This document shows positions 42,941-52,133 of a DNA stretch of 64,000 bases, piece after piece. The notes below the pieces were generated by a model. It was given only the letters and a program-made list of their open reading frames with translations. It was not told the DNA's origin and did no database searches. Numbering within the stretch: position 1 is the first letter of the stretch; every line of letters begins with the position of its first letter. Origin of the DNA: Dehalococcoidia bacterium (GTDB lineage Bacteria; Chloroflexota; Dehalococcoidia; Lucifugimonadales; Lucifugimonadaceae); contig SHXW01000001.1 of the NCBI GenBank assembly GCA_009693115.1, forward strand, positions 62,001 through 126,000. Reading direction: 5' to 3'. The translations under genes were made by a program, and so were the position numbers.

Positions 42941-44461
42941 CTATCCCGCCAGGTCCATTGCGAGCTGCACGAGGGTACGTGTCGAAACACCTGTCGCGCC
43001 TGGGACATTGACCCCTCGGGCTGAATCCACGAGATTGAGAGCGGCGATGTCCAGGTGCACCCACGGAGTATTGCCCGCAAATTCACCTATGAAGTGTGCC
43101 CCCGTGATCGAGCCTGCCGGTCGGCCCCCTGTGTTTTTCATGTCGGCAACCTTGCTGTGGTTCTGTCGTTTCGAGACAGGGTCCAACGGCAGCCGCCAGA
43201 AATGTTCGCCGCGCTTCCTTGCCGCCGCAAGGAGTTGTTCCATGAGCATGTCGTCGTTACTGAACGCCGCTGCATTGCCGTTGCCGAGGGCAATGCGGGC
43301 CGCTCCAGTCAGCGTCGCCACGTCCACGATACGGTTCGCGCCTTTAGATTTTGCGTAGCAGATGGCGTCAGCGAGGGTCAACCGGCCTTCGGCATCAGTG
43401 TTCTCCACCTCTATGTACCTGCCGTTCATGGCGCGGACCACGTCTCCCGGACGCTGTGCTGCTCCGCCGGGCATATTCTCGGTCGCGGCGACGACTGCAT
43501 GGACGTTGATCTTAGGCTTGAACGAGGCGATGGCCTGCATGGCCCCGATCACCGCCGCGCCGCCACCCATGTCGCCCTTCATGTCGCCCATGCCGTCAGC
43601 TGGCTTGATCGAAATACCGCCGGAGTCAAAGGTGACGCCCTTACCTAGGAACCAGATGTGGTTATCGGCGTTGGCCGGGTCGCCGTCGTAAGTGATGTGG
43701 ATGAACTTGAGCGGTTGCGCGCTTCCCGCCGCCACGCCAAGGTAAGCGCCCATGCCCATCGCCTGGACCTCGTCCTTTTCAAACACCTTGATCTTCATGC
43801 CACCGTTGGACGCGACGTCCGTGGCGACCGCCGCCATTCTGGAAGGCGGGAACATATTGGCAGGTTCGTTCACCATGTCGCGGGCAAGACAAGCGGCCCC
43901 TGCGAAAGTGACGCCGCGTCGTATGCCTGTTTTGATAGCGCCGATCTTCGCCACGTCCCCTTCAACTATCTCCAGTTTCTGAAGTCGTGGGTCGGCATCC
44001 TCATTAGACGTGGTCTTGTACTTGTCGAAGCGATAACCGCCAAGCACCGCTCCTTCCGCAATGGCCTCGGCGCAAGCGGTTGGCTCGAGGCCGGCTACAC
44101 CCGCTCCGTGCAGGATGGTGGCCGCCCGCCTGACGCCGGAGCGTTCCAGTCGCCGTACCACCTCCGCGCTTAGAGCGCGTATTGACGCTAAGTCAAAAAC
44201 CCCGGCCTCGCCCAGCCCCGCGATCAGGACGCGGCTGGGGCCGAAGTTTCGGTACGCGGTGTCGGGTGTGTGGATGAGCGTCAGTTCGCCTGCCTTGCCT
44301 TTGATCTCTCCTTCGGAGATGAGATGGGAGATGAGGCCGCCTAGCGAGTGGTCAACGGCACCAGTAGCTCCTCCGGGTGATGTGACCCCCTGGAACAGGT
44401 TGACGATAAGCGCGTCCGTGCGGTGTTCGGCGACGTTGCCATTCGCGACTGAAATGTCCAT
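42941..44461 (-). CDS. pepA: Leucyl aminopeptidase (M17 family)
   Basis: Cytosolic two-zinc aminopeptidase. The catalytic region has GKGVTFDSGGISIKPADGM with the metal-binding Asp and Lys, MKGDMGGGAAV, and NTDAEGRLTLADA, the M17 signature with the bicarbonate-binding Arg; VDVATLTGAARIALG and TGGRPAGSITGAHFI follow. The start ATG at 44461 (MDISVANGN) has GGAGG 11 bases upstream; the longer frame to 44566 is unconserved. Length 506 is typical. Confidence 0.96.
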   Translation of the reverse strand: MDISVANGNVAEHRTDALIVNLFQGVTSPGGATGAVDHSLGGLISHLISEGEIKGKAGELTLIHTPDTAYRNFGPSRVLIAGLGEAGVFDLASIRALSAEVVRRLERSGVRRAATILHGAGVAGLEPTACAEAIAEGAVLGGYRFDKYKTTSNEDADPRLQKLEIVEGDVAKIGAIKTGIRRGVTFAGAACLARDMVNEPANMFPPSRMAAVATDVASNGGMKIKVFEKDEVQAMGMGAYLGVAAGSAQPLKFIHITYDGDPANADNHIWFLGKGVTFDSGGISIKPADGMGDMKGDMGGGAAVIGAMQAIASFKPKINVHAVVAATENMPGGAAQRPGDVVRAMNGRYIEVENTDAEGRLTLADAICYAKSKGANRIVDVATLTGAARIALGNGNAAAFSNDDMLMEQLLAAARKRGEHFWRLPLDPVSKRQNHSKVADMKNTGGRPAGSITGAHFIGEFAGNTPWVHLDIAALNLVDSARGVNVPGATGVSTRTLVQLAMDLAG

Positions 44462-44892
44462 TCGGTGGAGAGCCTCCGTGGGGCCCCGCCGTCCAGGGCG
44501 AGCGGGGGAAGGGTGTTCAAACGGGCGGAGTATAAGGGCTCCTGCGTTGGCTGGCACGTGTTGCATCCGGAGGCATGGAGAGCTAGACTCACCGCCATGC
44601 CCAGAGATGCACGATAATTTTATACTTATTCGGAATAATGCTTATATGAAAGATAGTACTTTGGTACTCTGGGAACCAGTCTGGGCGCACCAAATAATGC
44701 TCTGCGTCGCACACACAGGCCCAATGCACTGGTGGCCCATCGGTAATGGGGCATGGCGGGCCGCAAAAAGAACGACCGGCCCCTAACAGCCGGGGCCTAA
44801 CACGCACCGTCCGCCGTGGGCGGCGCGCCACTGAGCAGTCCCGACAGGGACTTTTCGATCAGCCTCCGCTTGCCGGGGCAAAGGCTAATCCG
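44462..44892. other. Divergent intergenic gap with AT-rich block and structured leader
   Basis: A distinctly AT-rich block at about 44608-44665 contains TTTTATACTTATTCGGAATA and probably holds promoters for both sides. Between 44780 and 44890 several complementary segments occur, such as GCCTCCGCTTGCC with GGGGCAAAGGC (44868-44887), just before the next start. This could be a leader hairpin or attenuator; no known riboswitch class was recognised. Confidence 0.45.
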
Positions 44893-45732
44893 ATGGGTTC
44901 AGGCATCAACATCAACGTCATCTCCGACGGTTCATTCCTCCTCGACGGCGGTCCGGTCTTCGGGGCAGTCCCGAAAATCCTCTGGGAAAACCACTCCAAG
45001 CCAGATCGGAAAAACCGCGTCCGCCTTGGCCTCAACTGCCTGCTGATCCGCACCCCTACTGCCAACATCCTTGTTGACGCGGGCATAGGCAATAAGTCCC
45101 CAGAATTCACCAAGGACATTTATGGCCACACCACCTCGAAGCTCGTCCGCAACCTGCGCGCTCTTGGCCTGAGCCCACGGGACATTAATTTCGTCGTCCT
45201 CACCCACCTTCACTTCGACCACTGCGGCGGCGCAACTCGCCTTGACCGCGAGGGCAACATCGTCCCTACCTTCCCCAAGGCCCGCTACCTCGTCCAACGC
45301 AAGGCTTGGGAAGAAGGGTGCAGCCCCAATGAGCGCGCCTATCCTGTTTACGCACACGGCCCCGCAGAGTTGGACGTCATCAAGCAGCGTGGCCAGCTGG
45401 ATCTGCTCGACGGTGACGTTGAGCTTGCCCCCGGGGTGCGGGCCATAGTTACCAACGGCCACGCCGACGGCCACCAGCTAATCACAGTCAACTCCGGCAG
45501 CGAGCGCCTGGTATTCCTGGCTGACCTCGTCCCGACGCCCCACCATCTGCCGCTGCCCTACATCACCGCTTTCGATCGATACCCTGACCAGACCCTGAGT
45601 GCGAAGAGGGAGATGCTTGCCCGCACAGAGAAAGAGGGCTGGCTGATGGTCTTCGCGCACGGCCTCGTCGAGCGGGCCGGGTACATTGAACGCCGGGGCA
45701 AAGTCCTGGCTCTCAAGCCGGTCGCCATCTAA
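44893..45732 (+). CDS. Metallo-beta-lactamase-fold hydrolase
   Basis: MBL-fold protein of 279 residues with the metal motif THLHFDHCGG near residue 100, further histidines in TNGHADGHQLI and ADLVPTPHHLPL, and FAHGLVERAGYI near the C-terminus. The pattern matches the quorum-quenching-lactonase-like and 'MBL fold metallo-hydrolase' subfamily of unknown substrate. The ATG at 44893 begins the conserved N-terminal beta strand; upstream in-frame codons run through the intergenic leader. Confidence 0.92.
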   Translation: MGSGININVISDGSFLLDGGPVFGAVPKILWENHSKPDRKNRVRLGLNCLLIRTPTANILVDAGIGNKSPEFTKDIYGHTTSKLVRNLRALGLSPRDINFVVLTHLHFDHCGGATRLDREGNIVPTFPKARYLVQRKAWEEGCSPNERAYPVYAHGPAELDVIKQRGQLDLLDGDVELAPGVRAIVTNGHADGHQLITVNSGSERLVFLADLVPTPHHLPLPYITAFDRYPDQTLSAKREMLARTEKEGWLMVFAHGLVERAGYIERRGKVLALKPVAI

Positions 45733-45763
45733 CCTGCCCCGCGAGACCAGTCTGAGTTTCCTT

Positions 45764-45801
45764 CACAGCGGCGTTCCGTTTACACCACGGACGCCGCTGT
45801 G
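45764..45801. terminator. Hairpin between convergent genes
   Basis: CACAGCGGCGT (45764-45774) pairs perfectly with ACGCCGCTGTG (45791-45801), with an inner CCGT/ACGG pair extending the stem. It lies between the stops of the MBL-fold gene and mtaB. Confidence 0.7.
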
Positions 45802-45832
45802 ATGTTTATGAAGTCACCCAGGCCGGAAGACG

Positions 45833-47137
45833 TCACTTGGCTCCTATTGGAGTACCGGTCATCATGTCGCCGTCGAGGCCTGTCAGGCGCACATCCTCGA
45901 TCAGACTACCCGGACTACGCTCCTGTGCAGGTTCCTTCCCATCTGCCGCTCCAGCGAGCCTTACCCTGAGGTAGTTGTCCGTCAACCCCTCGGAGCCGCG
46001 TCTGAGTTCCCACAGAACTTGCCGCACCGTGCCCAGAAACTTCTCCCTGTGCTGAACGGAATGCCTGCGGGCAACTTTTCGCAACTCCGATGCCCGCGCC
46101 ACCCGTACCTCAATTGGTACAGAGTCTGTGAAATGCGCGGCGCTCGTTCCGGGGCGGGCCGAATACGGGAAAATATGGGCGTCGGCGAAGAGCGCCACCT
46201 CCATGATCGCGACCGTCGCCGCATGGTCAGCGTCCGTCTCTCCTGGAAATCCGGAGATGACATCCGTCGTGACCGAGCAATCCGGTATGGCGGCCCGCAC
46301 CCGCTCGACCGTGCGGATGAACGCCTCGGGGCTGTACCGGCGGCGCATGCGCTTGAGAACAGGGTCACTCCCGCTTTGTAGGGGGAGATGAAAGTGGGGG
46401 CACAGTCTGCCACGGCCTGCGCCCGTCCATACATCTAGTAACGCGTCCGTCACCTCCATCGGCTGCAGTGACGACACCCGCAGGCGGCTCACAGGTGTCT
46501 CGCGCAGAGTTCTCGCAACCATCTGCGCCAGATCAGTGCCTTCAAGGTCACATCCATAAGATCCCAATTGCGTACCTGTCAGCACTACTTCCGGGATGCC
46601 GGCCGCGGCGAGCGACCGTACTTCGGCGACGATCTGCCCTTCCGGGATACTTCGCTCCCGTCCTCGCACCTTCGGCACGATGCAGTAGGCGCAGACCTGA
46701 TCGCACCCCTCCTGAATCTTGACCGAGGCCCTTGTCCTGCCCAGAAGGATGGGCGCGGCCGCGATCGCTGCGCCGTCGGCGCAGGGCGTCAGGCGCGCGC
46801 GCAGGTGTTCTGTCACGCGGGCGACTATGGTTGCCTTGGCTCTGTTGGTCACCGCCATATCAACGCATGCCAGCGCCGCCACGGCATCCTCGGCCCGTTC
46901 TGCATAGCAACCGGTCACAACTGTCAGAGCTGAAGGAAACCTGCGGCGTGCAGACGCCGTGGCCTGCCTCGCTTTGCGGTCCGCCACGTGCGTCACGGTG
47001 CATGTGTTCAACACATATACGTCCGGTGTGTTCCCGGCTGGAATTACGGAATACCCTGCCGCGACGAACTCTTGCGCCAGCTTCTGACTGTCAGCAGAGT
47101 TAAGTTTGCACCCGTGTGTTTCGATCAGGACTTTCAT
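45833..47137 (-). CDS. mtaB: tRNA t6A37 methylthiotransferase MtaB
   Basis: Radical SAM enzyme converting t6A37 to ms2t6A37 in tRNA. The N-terminal UPF0004 domain supplies three cysteines (ETHGCKLN, LNTCTVTH, TGCYAE) for the second iron-sulfur cluster; the radical SAM cluster motif is EGCDQVCAYCIVP near residue 145; a TRAM-like domain is at the C-terminus. TGTQLGSYG is characteristic of MtaB rather than MiaB. Together with tsaC and miaA this gives three A37-modification genes in the window. Confidence 0.93.
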   Translation of the reverse strand: MKVLIETHGCKLNSADSQKLAQEFVAAGYSVIPAGNTPDVYVLNTCTVTHVADRKARQATASARRRFPSALTVVTGCYAERAEDAVAALACVDMAVTNRAKATIVARVTEHLRARLTPCADGAAIAAAPILLGRTRASVKIQEGCDQVCAYCIVPKVRGRERSIPEGQIVAEVRSLAAAGIPEVVLTGTQLGSYGCDLEGTDLAQMVARTLRETPVSRLRVSSLQPMEVTDALLDVWTGAGRGRLCPHFHLPLQSGSDPVLKRMRRRYSPEAFIRTVERVRAAIPDCSVTTDVISGFPGETDADHAATVAIMEVALFADAHIFPYSARPGTSAAHFTDSVPIEVRVARASELRKVARRHSVQHREKFLGTVRQVLWELRRGSEGLTDNYLRVRLAGAADGKEPAQERSPGSLIEDVRLTGLDGDMMTGTPIGAK

Positions 47138-47525
47138 GTTGTGATGGAGTTCATTCCCTGTATGTGGACTGGAGCTGCGTCAAATAGGGAACAGCGCGTG
47201 GAAGGACATCCCTGACCCAGAATTTCCGAGCTTCAATTCTATGGCCATGATGACGATCGTGGCCGCTGCACGGGCTCTGTTTCCCGGTGGATCCGGAAAG
47301 ACGTTTCCCACGTTCGGGCTGAACTCGCGCAGACTGTTATAATCCGCCCGCTGCCGTACATGCTCTCTGATGCTCGCTGGCGACCATGCACACGGAGACA
47401 GTGGCGGTCTCCTTCCACGCTGGCAGGTTTGGCAAGGCACCTCGCCCGTCCGGACGGGCGTTCACCGGGAAAGCTTACAAGTCCGCGCCATGGCAGGCCG
47501 CGATGTGACTGAGGAATCGAATCAA
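47138..47525. other. Divergent gap between mtaB and fabF
   Basis: No gene is seen. A perfect -10 hexamer TATAAT lies at 47338-47343 on the plus strand, but no good -35 is visible 16-18 bases upstream. An open frame in register with fabF runs through from 47370 and is not conserved. Confidence 0.45.
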
Positions 47526-48767
47526 ATGGCGAGAAGAGTTGTAGTTACGGGCATCGGGCTTGTCACGCCTGTTGGAATAGGGCGGGAAGCGACGTGGAAA
47601 AGTCTCCTCGCCGGCGTCTGCGGTGTTGACCACATCGCGTCCTTTAATTCGGAGGGTTTTGACACCCGCATCGCCGCTGAGGTCAAGGGTTTCAACCCGG
47701 ACGCAATGCTCAACCCAAAGGCGGCGCGCCGCATGGACCGCTTCGCTCAACTCGCCTGTGCGGCCTCGCTAGAAGCCGTGCAACACGCGGGCATACAGAT
47801 GGATCGCGAAAACCGGGACAGGGTCGCGGTCATGGTCGGGAGCGGAGTAGGTGGCATCCAGACTCTTTCCGAACAGTTCAAGGTATTGGAGACGAAGGGC
47901 CCAACCCGCGTCAACCCGTTCTTGGTGCCCATGATGCTTGGTGACATGGCATCCGGCCAGGTCTCGATGCTCATAGGCGCAAAGGGGCCCAACTTTGCCA
48001 CGGTCTCAGCGTGCGCCTCGGGGGGTGATGCCATTGGTGAGGCGTTCGAGATGATCCGCCGAGGTCGCATAGACGTCGCGTTCGCAGGAGGCAGCGAGGC
48101 GGCGATCTGCCCCATAGCTATAGCTGGATTCAACTCCTGTCAGGCTCTTTCCAAGCGCAACGATGATCCGAAGAAGGCTTCGCGCCCATTTGACTTCGAG
48201 CGAGACGGATTCGTCCTGGGAGAAGGCGCTGGTCTCATCGTCCTGGAATCTCTCGAACATGCGGAGAAGAGGGGCGCCAAGGTCCTGGCTGAAATGGCCG
48301 GTTATGGCGCGACGAGCGACGCCCATCACGTCACCCAGCCCGACCCGGAGGGCGAGGGCGCTGCACGAGCCATGCGGCACGCTCTGGACGAAGCCGGGAT
48401 GCGTCCGGAACAGATTGACTACATCAACGCCCACGGGACATCCACACCACTGAACGACAAGCTGGAAACACTATCGATGAGGCGGGTGTTCGGTCCGCAG
48501 GCGCACAGAGTTCCGGTCTCCTCAACCAAGTCAATGACCGGGCACCTGCTGGGAGCGGCAGGTGGCATTGAAGCGGCGTTCTCCGTCATGGCGATCGCAG
48601 AATCCGCCATACCGCCCACCATCAACCTTGAGTTTCCCGACCCTGACTGCGACATGGACTACACTCCGCATACAGCGCGCCGCGGGCGAGTCGCTTCTGC
48701 GATGAGCAACTCGCTGGGGTTCGGCGGGCACAACTGCAGCCTTATATTCCGCGAATTCATTAACTGA
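47526..48767 (+). CDS. fabF: 3-oxoacyl-[acyl-carrier-protein] synthase II
   Basis: Condensing enzyme of fatty-acid elongation. The active-site triad is complete: Cys in SACASGGDAIGEAFE near residue 165, His in INAHGTSTPLND near 305 and His in KSMTGHLLGAAGG near 340. The thiolase-type N-terminus RRVVVTGIGLVTPVG follows the ATG at 47526, which has GAGGAA about ten bases upstream. Length 413 is normal. No other fab genes are adjacent. Confidence 0.96.
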   Translation: MARRVVVTGIGLVTPVGIGREATWKSLLAGVCGVDHIASFNSEGFDTRIAAEVKGFNPDAMLNPKAARRMDRFAQLACAASLEAVQHAGIQMDRENRDRVAVMVGSGVGGIQTLSEQFKVLETKGPTRVNPFLVPMMLGDMASGQVSMLIGAKGPNFATVSACASGGDAIGEAFEMIRRGRIDVAFAGGSEAAICPIAIAGFNSCQALSKRNDDPKKASRPFDFERDGFVLGEGAGLIVLESLEHAEKRGAKVLAEMAGYGATSDAHHVTQPDPEGEGAARAMRHALDEAGMRPEQIDYINAHGTSTPLNDKLETLSMRRVFGPQAHRVPVSSTKSMTGHLLGAAGGIEAAFSVMAIAESAIPPTINLEFPDPDCDMDYTPHTARRGRVASAMSNSLGFGGHNCSLIFREFIN

Positions 48768-48779
48768 CGACCGTCGGCC

Positions 48780-49049
48780 CTACATCCGGGCCTTGACCGC
48801 CCTAAGCCCGCCGGAGGGGTTCGGCTTTGCCGATATCACACATCGGCGACCTGTCTTCCTGAGTTCCATCGAAACCGCGAACAAGGAATCCATCTCAATG
48901 GGATCAGCCTGGATACATGGATCTGGGTTCGTCACTGGTTCCTGATACATCTGGACGGCGCTCAGGACGAATCCGGCGCCGATCAAAGAAACCGACAGGG
49001 CCAACTTGTTTCGGGTGTCGACCCAATCTGCCCACCACACCTTCTCCAA
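48780..49049 (-). CDS. Small putative membrane protein (hypothetical)
   Basis: A possible 89-residue protein starting at TTG 49049 with AGGAG about ten bases before it. It has a hydrophobic segment (LALSVSLIGAGFVLSAVQMY, about residues 16-35) and a polar C-terminus. It is convergent with fabF and divergent from recJ with about 20 bases between the starts. I recognise no family; it could be spurious. Confidence 0.35.
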   Translation of the reverse strand: MEKVWWADWVDTRNKLALSVSLIGAGFVLSAVQMYQEPVTNPDPCIQADPIEMDSLFAVSMELRKTGRRCVISAKPNPSGGLRAVKARM

Positions 49050-49068
49050 TGCCTTACTTCTCCTACTA

Positions 49069-50832
49069 ATGACATCAACATCCCCTTCGCGTTCGAAGCA
49101 GTGGCGGGTTTCACCGCCGCCGCCCGCCAGCTTCCACATTGATCCCCGTGAACTCTTCCCCGCGGCCAGCGGATCTGAAGCGCAACCCTCGCGGCCGCCT
49201 GGCTTAATCTCGCCTGGTTGGTTGCCATCAAGGCTCCTCTTCAACCGCGGCATCAAGGCAGTTGCTGCTGCCCGTTTGTTCCTAAATCCGGAGACATCCC
49301 ACCTTAAGGATCCGTTCACCCTGCCGGATATGGAGATCGCAGTGAACACGCTCCTCGAGGCGTGCCGTGCCGGAGAGTCGATAGGCATCTGTGGTGACTT
49401 CGACGTGGACGGGTTATCAGGGACAGCAGTCGTCGTCCAGACCATTCGCTCCCTTGGCGGCACGCCACTGCCCTTCATCCCGCACCGCGAGCAGGAGGGC
49501 CACGGAGTCTCCCTCACCGCTGTCCACGCCTTCCGAGAGGCGGGGGCCAGACTCATGGTCACAGTGGATACTGGCACATCGGACGTGGATGTGATTGCCG
49601 CGGCGAAGGTCATGGGTATCGCGACGATCATCACCGACCATCACATAGCCGGGCCGGGTTCAATTGGCCTGCCCCCTGCTGTGGCGATCGTGAACCCCCA
49701 CCGGGTTACACCTGAGCAACCCCTGAGCGGTTCCGGAGTCGCCTTCAAGCTCGCGCAGGCCGCATGCACAATCGCCGGGATCCCTGTGCCCGCGGACGCT
49801 CTCGCCCTCGCCGCTCTCGGCACCATTGCAGACTCGGCGCCCCTCCGTGATGACAATCGCATCATCGTGCGGTTCGGACTTGAACAGCTAGGCAAGACGA
49901 AACACCCTGGCCTGAGAGCCTTGCTCGACCACTCCCGCGCTCCGGCCGCAAATGGCAGGCCTGACACCGAACTCGTCTCTTTCTACCTTGGTCCCCGTCT
50001 CAACAGCGCGGGCAGGCTAGGCGATGCAGGGCCGAGCCTGCGCCTCCTCATTAGTGAAGACCTTGGCGAGGCAGAAGCCCTTGCCTCCTCCCTCGATGCG
50101 CTCAATTCGGAACGGCAGCGCCTCGGAGAGATGGCCTGGCAACAGGCCGAAGTTCAGATGAAGTCCATAGACCGTCTCTCTGGTGTCATCGTCGTCAAGT
50201 GCGAATCCGTCCAACCTGGTCTGCTGGGGCCGCTTGCAGGCAAGCTGTGCGAACTGCACCGCCGGCCGGCCATTGCCATGACCATGACAGGCGGCGCTAT
50301 GCGGGCGAGCGCGCGCAGTGTGCCGGGGTTCGATATCCATGCCGCGATAGCATCACAGTCTGCACTGCTCGAAAGGTTTGGCGGACACGCAAGAGCTGCC
50401 GGCTTCACAGTGCGGCCCGAAAACGTTGGCGCGGTTCTGGCTGGCATCGAAAGGCATGCCGCCTGGGCGTCTATGAATGCCGATCATGCGCCCGAAATAG
50501 AGGCCGACTGCGAAACGAGGCTCGAAGAGCTGGGCGTGTCCATGTGGGACTTCGTCGAGGCCATGTCACCCTTCGGCGAAGGGAACCCCGCTCCATTATT
50601 GATCTCCCGCAGTGTCCAGCCCGTATCGGTCAAGACGATGGGGTCAACAGGTAAACACCTGCGGTTAACGATCGAGGACAACGGGCGTGCCATTGATGCC
50701 GTGGGTTTCGGTCTCGGAGGCACAACGTTGGGCATAGGGCGGGTTGACATCGCCTACCGGCTGCGGACTAACCTCTGGGCTGGCCGACTCCGCCGGGAGC
50801 TCGACCTCAAGGCTATCCGCCCCAGCGCGTGA
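49069..50832 (+). CDS. recJ: Single-stranded-DNA exonuclease RecJ
   Basis: 5'-3' exonuclease of the DHH superfamily. Motif I is GICGDFDVDGLSGTA, motif II lies in VTVDTGTSDVD, motif III is the DHH in IITDHHIAGPG, and the DHHA1 nucleic-acid-binding domain includes FGGHARAAGFTV and the C-terminal OB-like region. NPHR and LGPRLNSAGRLGDA are also conserved. The N-terminal start is uncertain: ATG 49069 lacks a good ribosome-binding site. Length about 587 is typical. Confidence 0.93.
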   Translation: MTSTSPSRSKQWRVSPPPPASFHIDPRELFPAASGSEAQPSRPPGLISPGWLPSRLLFNRGIKAVAAARLFLNPETSHLKDPFTLPDMEIAVNTLLEACRAGESIGICGDFDVDGLSGTAVVVQTIRSLGGTPLPFIPHREQEGHGVSLTAVHAFREAGARLMVTVDTGTSDVDVIAAAKVMGIATIITDHHIAGPGSIGLPPAVAIVNPHRVTPEQPLSGSGVAFKLAQAACTIAGIPVPADALALAALGTIADSAPLRDDNRIIVRFGLEQLGKTKHPGLRALLDHSRAPAANGRPDTELVSFYLGPRLNSAGRLGDAGPSLRLLISEDLGEAEALASSLDALNSERQRLGEMAWQQAEVQMKSIDRLSGVIVVKCESVQPGLLGPLAGKLCELHRRPAIAMTMTGGAMRASARSVPGFDIHAAIASQSALLERFGGHARAAGFTVRPENVGAVLAGIERHAAWASMNADHAPEIEADCETRLEELGVSMWDFVEAMSPFGEGNPAPLLISRSVQPVSVKTMGSTGKHLRLTIEDNGRAIDAVGFGLGGTTLGIGRVDIAYRLRTNLWAGRLRRELDLKAIRPSA

Positions 50833-50843
50833 GTGATTATCTA

Positions 50844-50876
50844 GAACACCCTCTCCACGAATGGGAGAGGGTGTTC
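50844..50876. terminator. Hairpin terminator between recJ and lgt
   Basis: GAACACCCTCTCC (50844-50856) and GGAGAGGGTGTTC (50864-50876) form a perfect 13-bp stem with a seven-base loop, between convergent genes. The sequence CCCTCTCC/GGAGAGGG also belongs to the dispersed hairpin family, so the repeat appears to serve as a terminator here. Confidence 0.8.
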
Positions 50877-50903
50877 TTCATGGCCGGATGTCCGGGGCAA
50901 AAT

Positions 50904-51800
50904 TCAGATCTTCGCCGAGCGTAGCTTGCGTCGGCGCTCTGTGCGAGTCGACCCCTGGGGCCCTGGTGTGCCACCATTCTCACCCGGCTTTTTAAACCGT
51001 GTCTTCCAGACGATGAACGGCACTGTCACGAGCAGGACTAGAAGTGCGATCAAGTGCGCCTCTTGCAGGCCCCAGAATTTGACACTGTCCAGCCGTACGA
51101 ACTGGATCATGAACCGTCCTGCCGCGTAAAGCGCCAGATACACCATCCAGAGCGAACCGTCCGGTTTCAGCCGGTCTCTGAAGCGAAAGATGACGGCGAG
51201 GACGAGCATGTTCCAGATCATCTCGTAAACGACAGCCGGGTGCACGGGCTTTTCTGGGTCACCAAAGAACCTCTGCGCCCCGTCGCGCCCGGGGTTGTCC
51301 ACATGCGAGAAGTACCAGCCCCAGGGGAGAGACGTGGCCCTAGACCAGTGTTCTCCGTTGATGATGTCTCCCACGCGGCCTATGGTCTGTGCGATGAGCA
51401 TGGCAGGCGCCGCAAGGTCCATAAGCTTGCCGACGGGGTAGCGCGAGATGCGGGCGTAGATCATCCCGGCCGCCCACCCGCCCAGGATCGCTCCCCAAAG
51501 CCCAATCCCGCCTGCCCAGAGGGCGAAGATGTCGCCGGGGTTGTGCCTGTATACATCCCAGTTGTCAGCTACGTGGACGATGCGCGCGCCGACTATTCCT
51601 CCCAGGATCGCCCAGATGGCAGTGTTGTAGACCATGTCAGGGTCCAGGTCTCGCTTGCGCGCCCAGCGTGCGATCAGGTAGACGGCAACCGCCACGCCCA
51701 CGAAGCTAAGCAGCCCGTGCCAGCTGAGAGTGAAGCTGCCTGACGAGATGATGTTTGGGTTGAATGGGATTCTGATGGAGAGCAGGCCGAGTTGTGTCAT
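50904..51800 (-). CDS. lgt: Prolipoprotein diacylglyceryl transferase
   Basis: Inner-membrane enzyme that attaches diacylglycerol to the lipobox cysteine of prolipoproteins. It has several membrane segments, the Lgt signature AQTIGRVGDIINGEHWSR near residue 135, and HPAVVYEMIWN and GRFMIQFVRLD later. Basic, disordered C-terminal tail. TGGAG lies four bases before the ATG. A substrate candidate, the DUF3105 lipoprotein, is encoded in this window. Confidence 0.95.
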   Translation of the reverse strand: MTQLGLLSIRIPFNPNIISSGSFTLSWHGLLSFVGVAVAVYLIARWARKRDLDPDMVYNTAIWAILGGIVGARIVHVADNWDVYRHNPGDIFALWAGGIGLWGAILGGWAAGMIYARISRYPVGKLMDLAAPAMLIAQTIGRVGDIINGEHWSRATSLPWGWYFSHVDNPGRDGAQRFFGDPEKPVHPAVVYEMIWNMLVLAVIFRFRDRLKPDGSLWMVYLALYAAGRFMIQFVRLDSVKFWGLQEAHLIALLVLLVTVPFIVWKTRFKKPGENGGTPGPQGSTRTERRRKLRSAKI

Positions 51801-52133
51801 GCGGCTCCAGTGAGTGGGGGATGAGGGATCCGGAATTAGGAAGCGCCGACGAATTCTATGTATCGAGATTCGGCAGCGTCAAACCGGCGCCGATTTGAAT
51901 GACTCTCGCCCGTCGAGGGAGACGAACATTACGCGACCCACACAGCGCGTTTTCCCTCAATCGCGCCTGCACCAATTGGAGTGTGGATCGGGGTTGAAAG
52001 GCATCCGCACCGATCCCTCGCACAAATTACGCGGACTGCGCGGGACTGCATCTGAGCTGGAACTGGCGGCCATGCTAGAATCCGGCCAATTAACCGGCTT
52101 GTACGCCTTGTCCATCCGCCGTGCAGGGGTCAG
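51801..52133. other. Divergent gap between lgt and the Xer recombinase
   Basis: No gene is recognised. TAGAAT at about 52075-52080, some 55 bases before the recombinase start, is a possible -10 element. Confidence 0.35.

Noticed and set aside
44777-44892. A cobalamin or other known riboswitch before the MBL-fold gene
   Set aside because: Complementary segments exist but the conserved core boxes of known riboswitch classes were not found.
48780-49634. A 284-residue minus-strand frame covering the recJ 5' half
   Set aside because: The part from 49069 up is antisense to RecJ motifs I and III. Only the short 3' portion (48780-49049) was kept as a weak candidate.
10183-50876. Scattered hairpins as a CRISPR array
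   Set aside because: The copies are hundreds to thousands of bases apart, vary in sequence and occur in both orientations; no regular repeat-spacer pattern and no cas genes are present.
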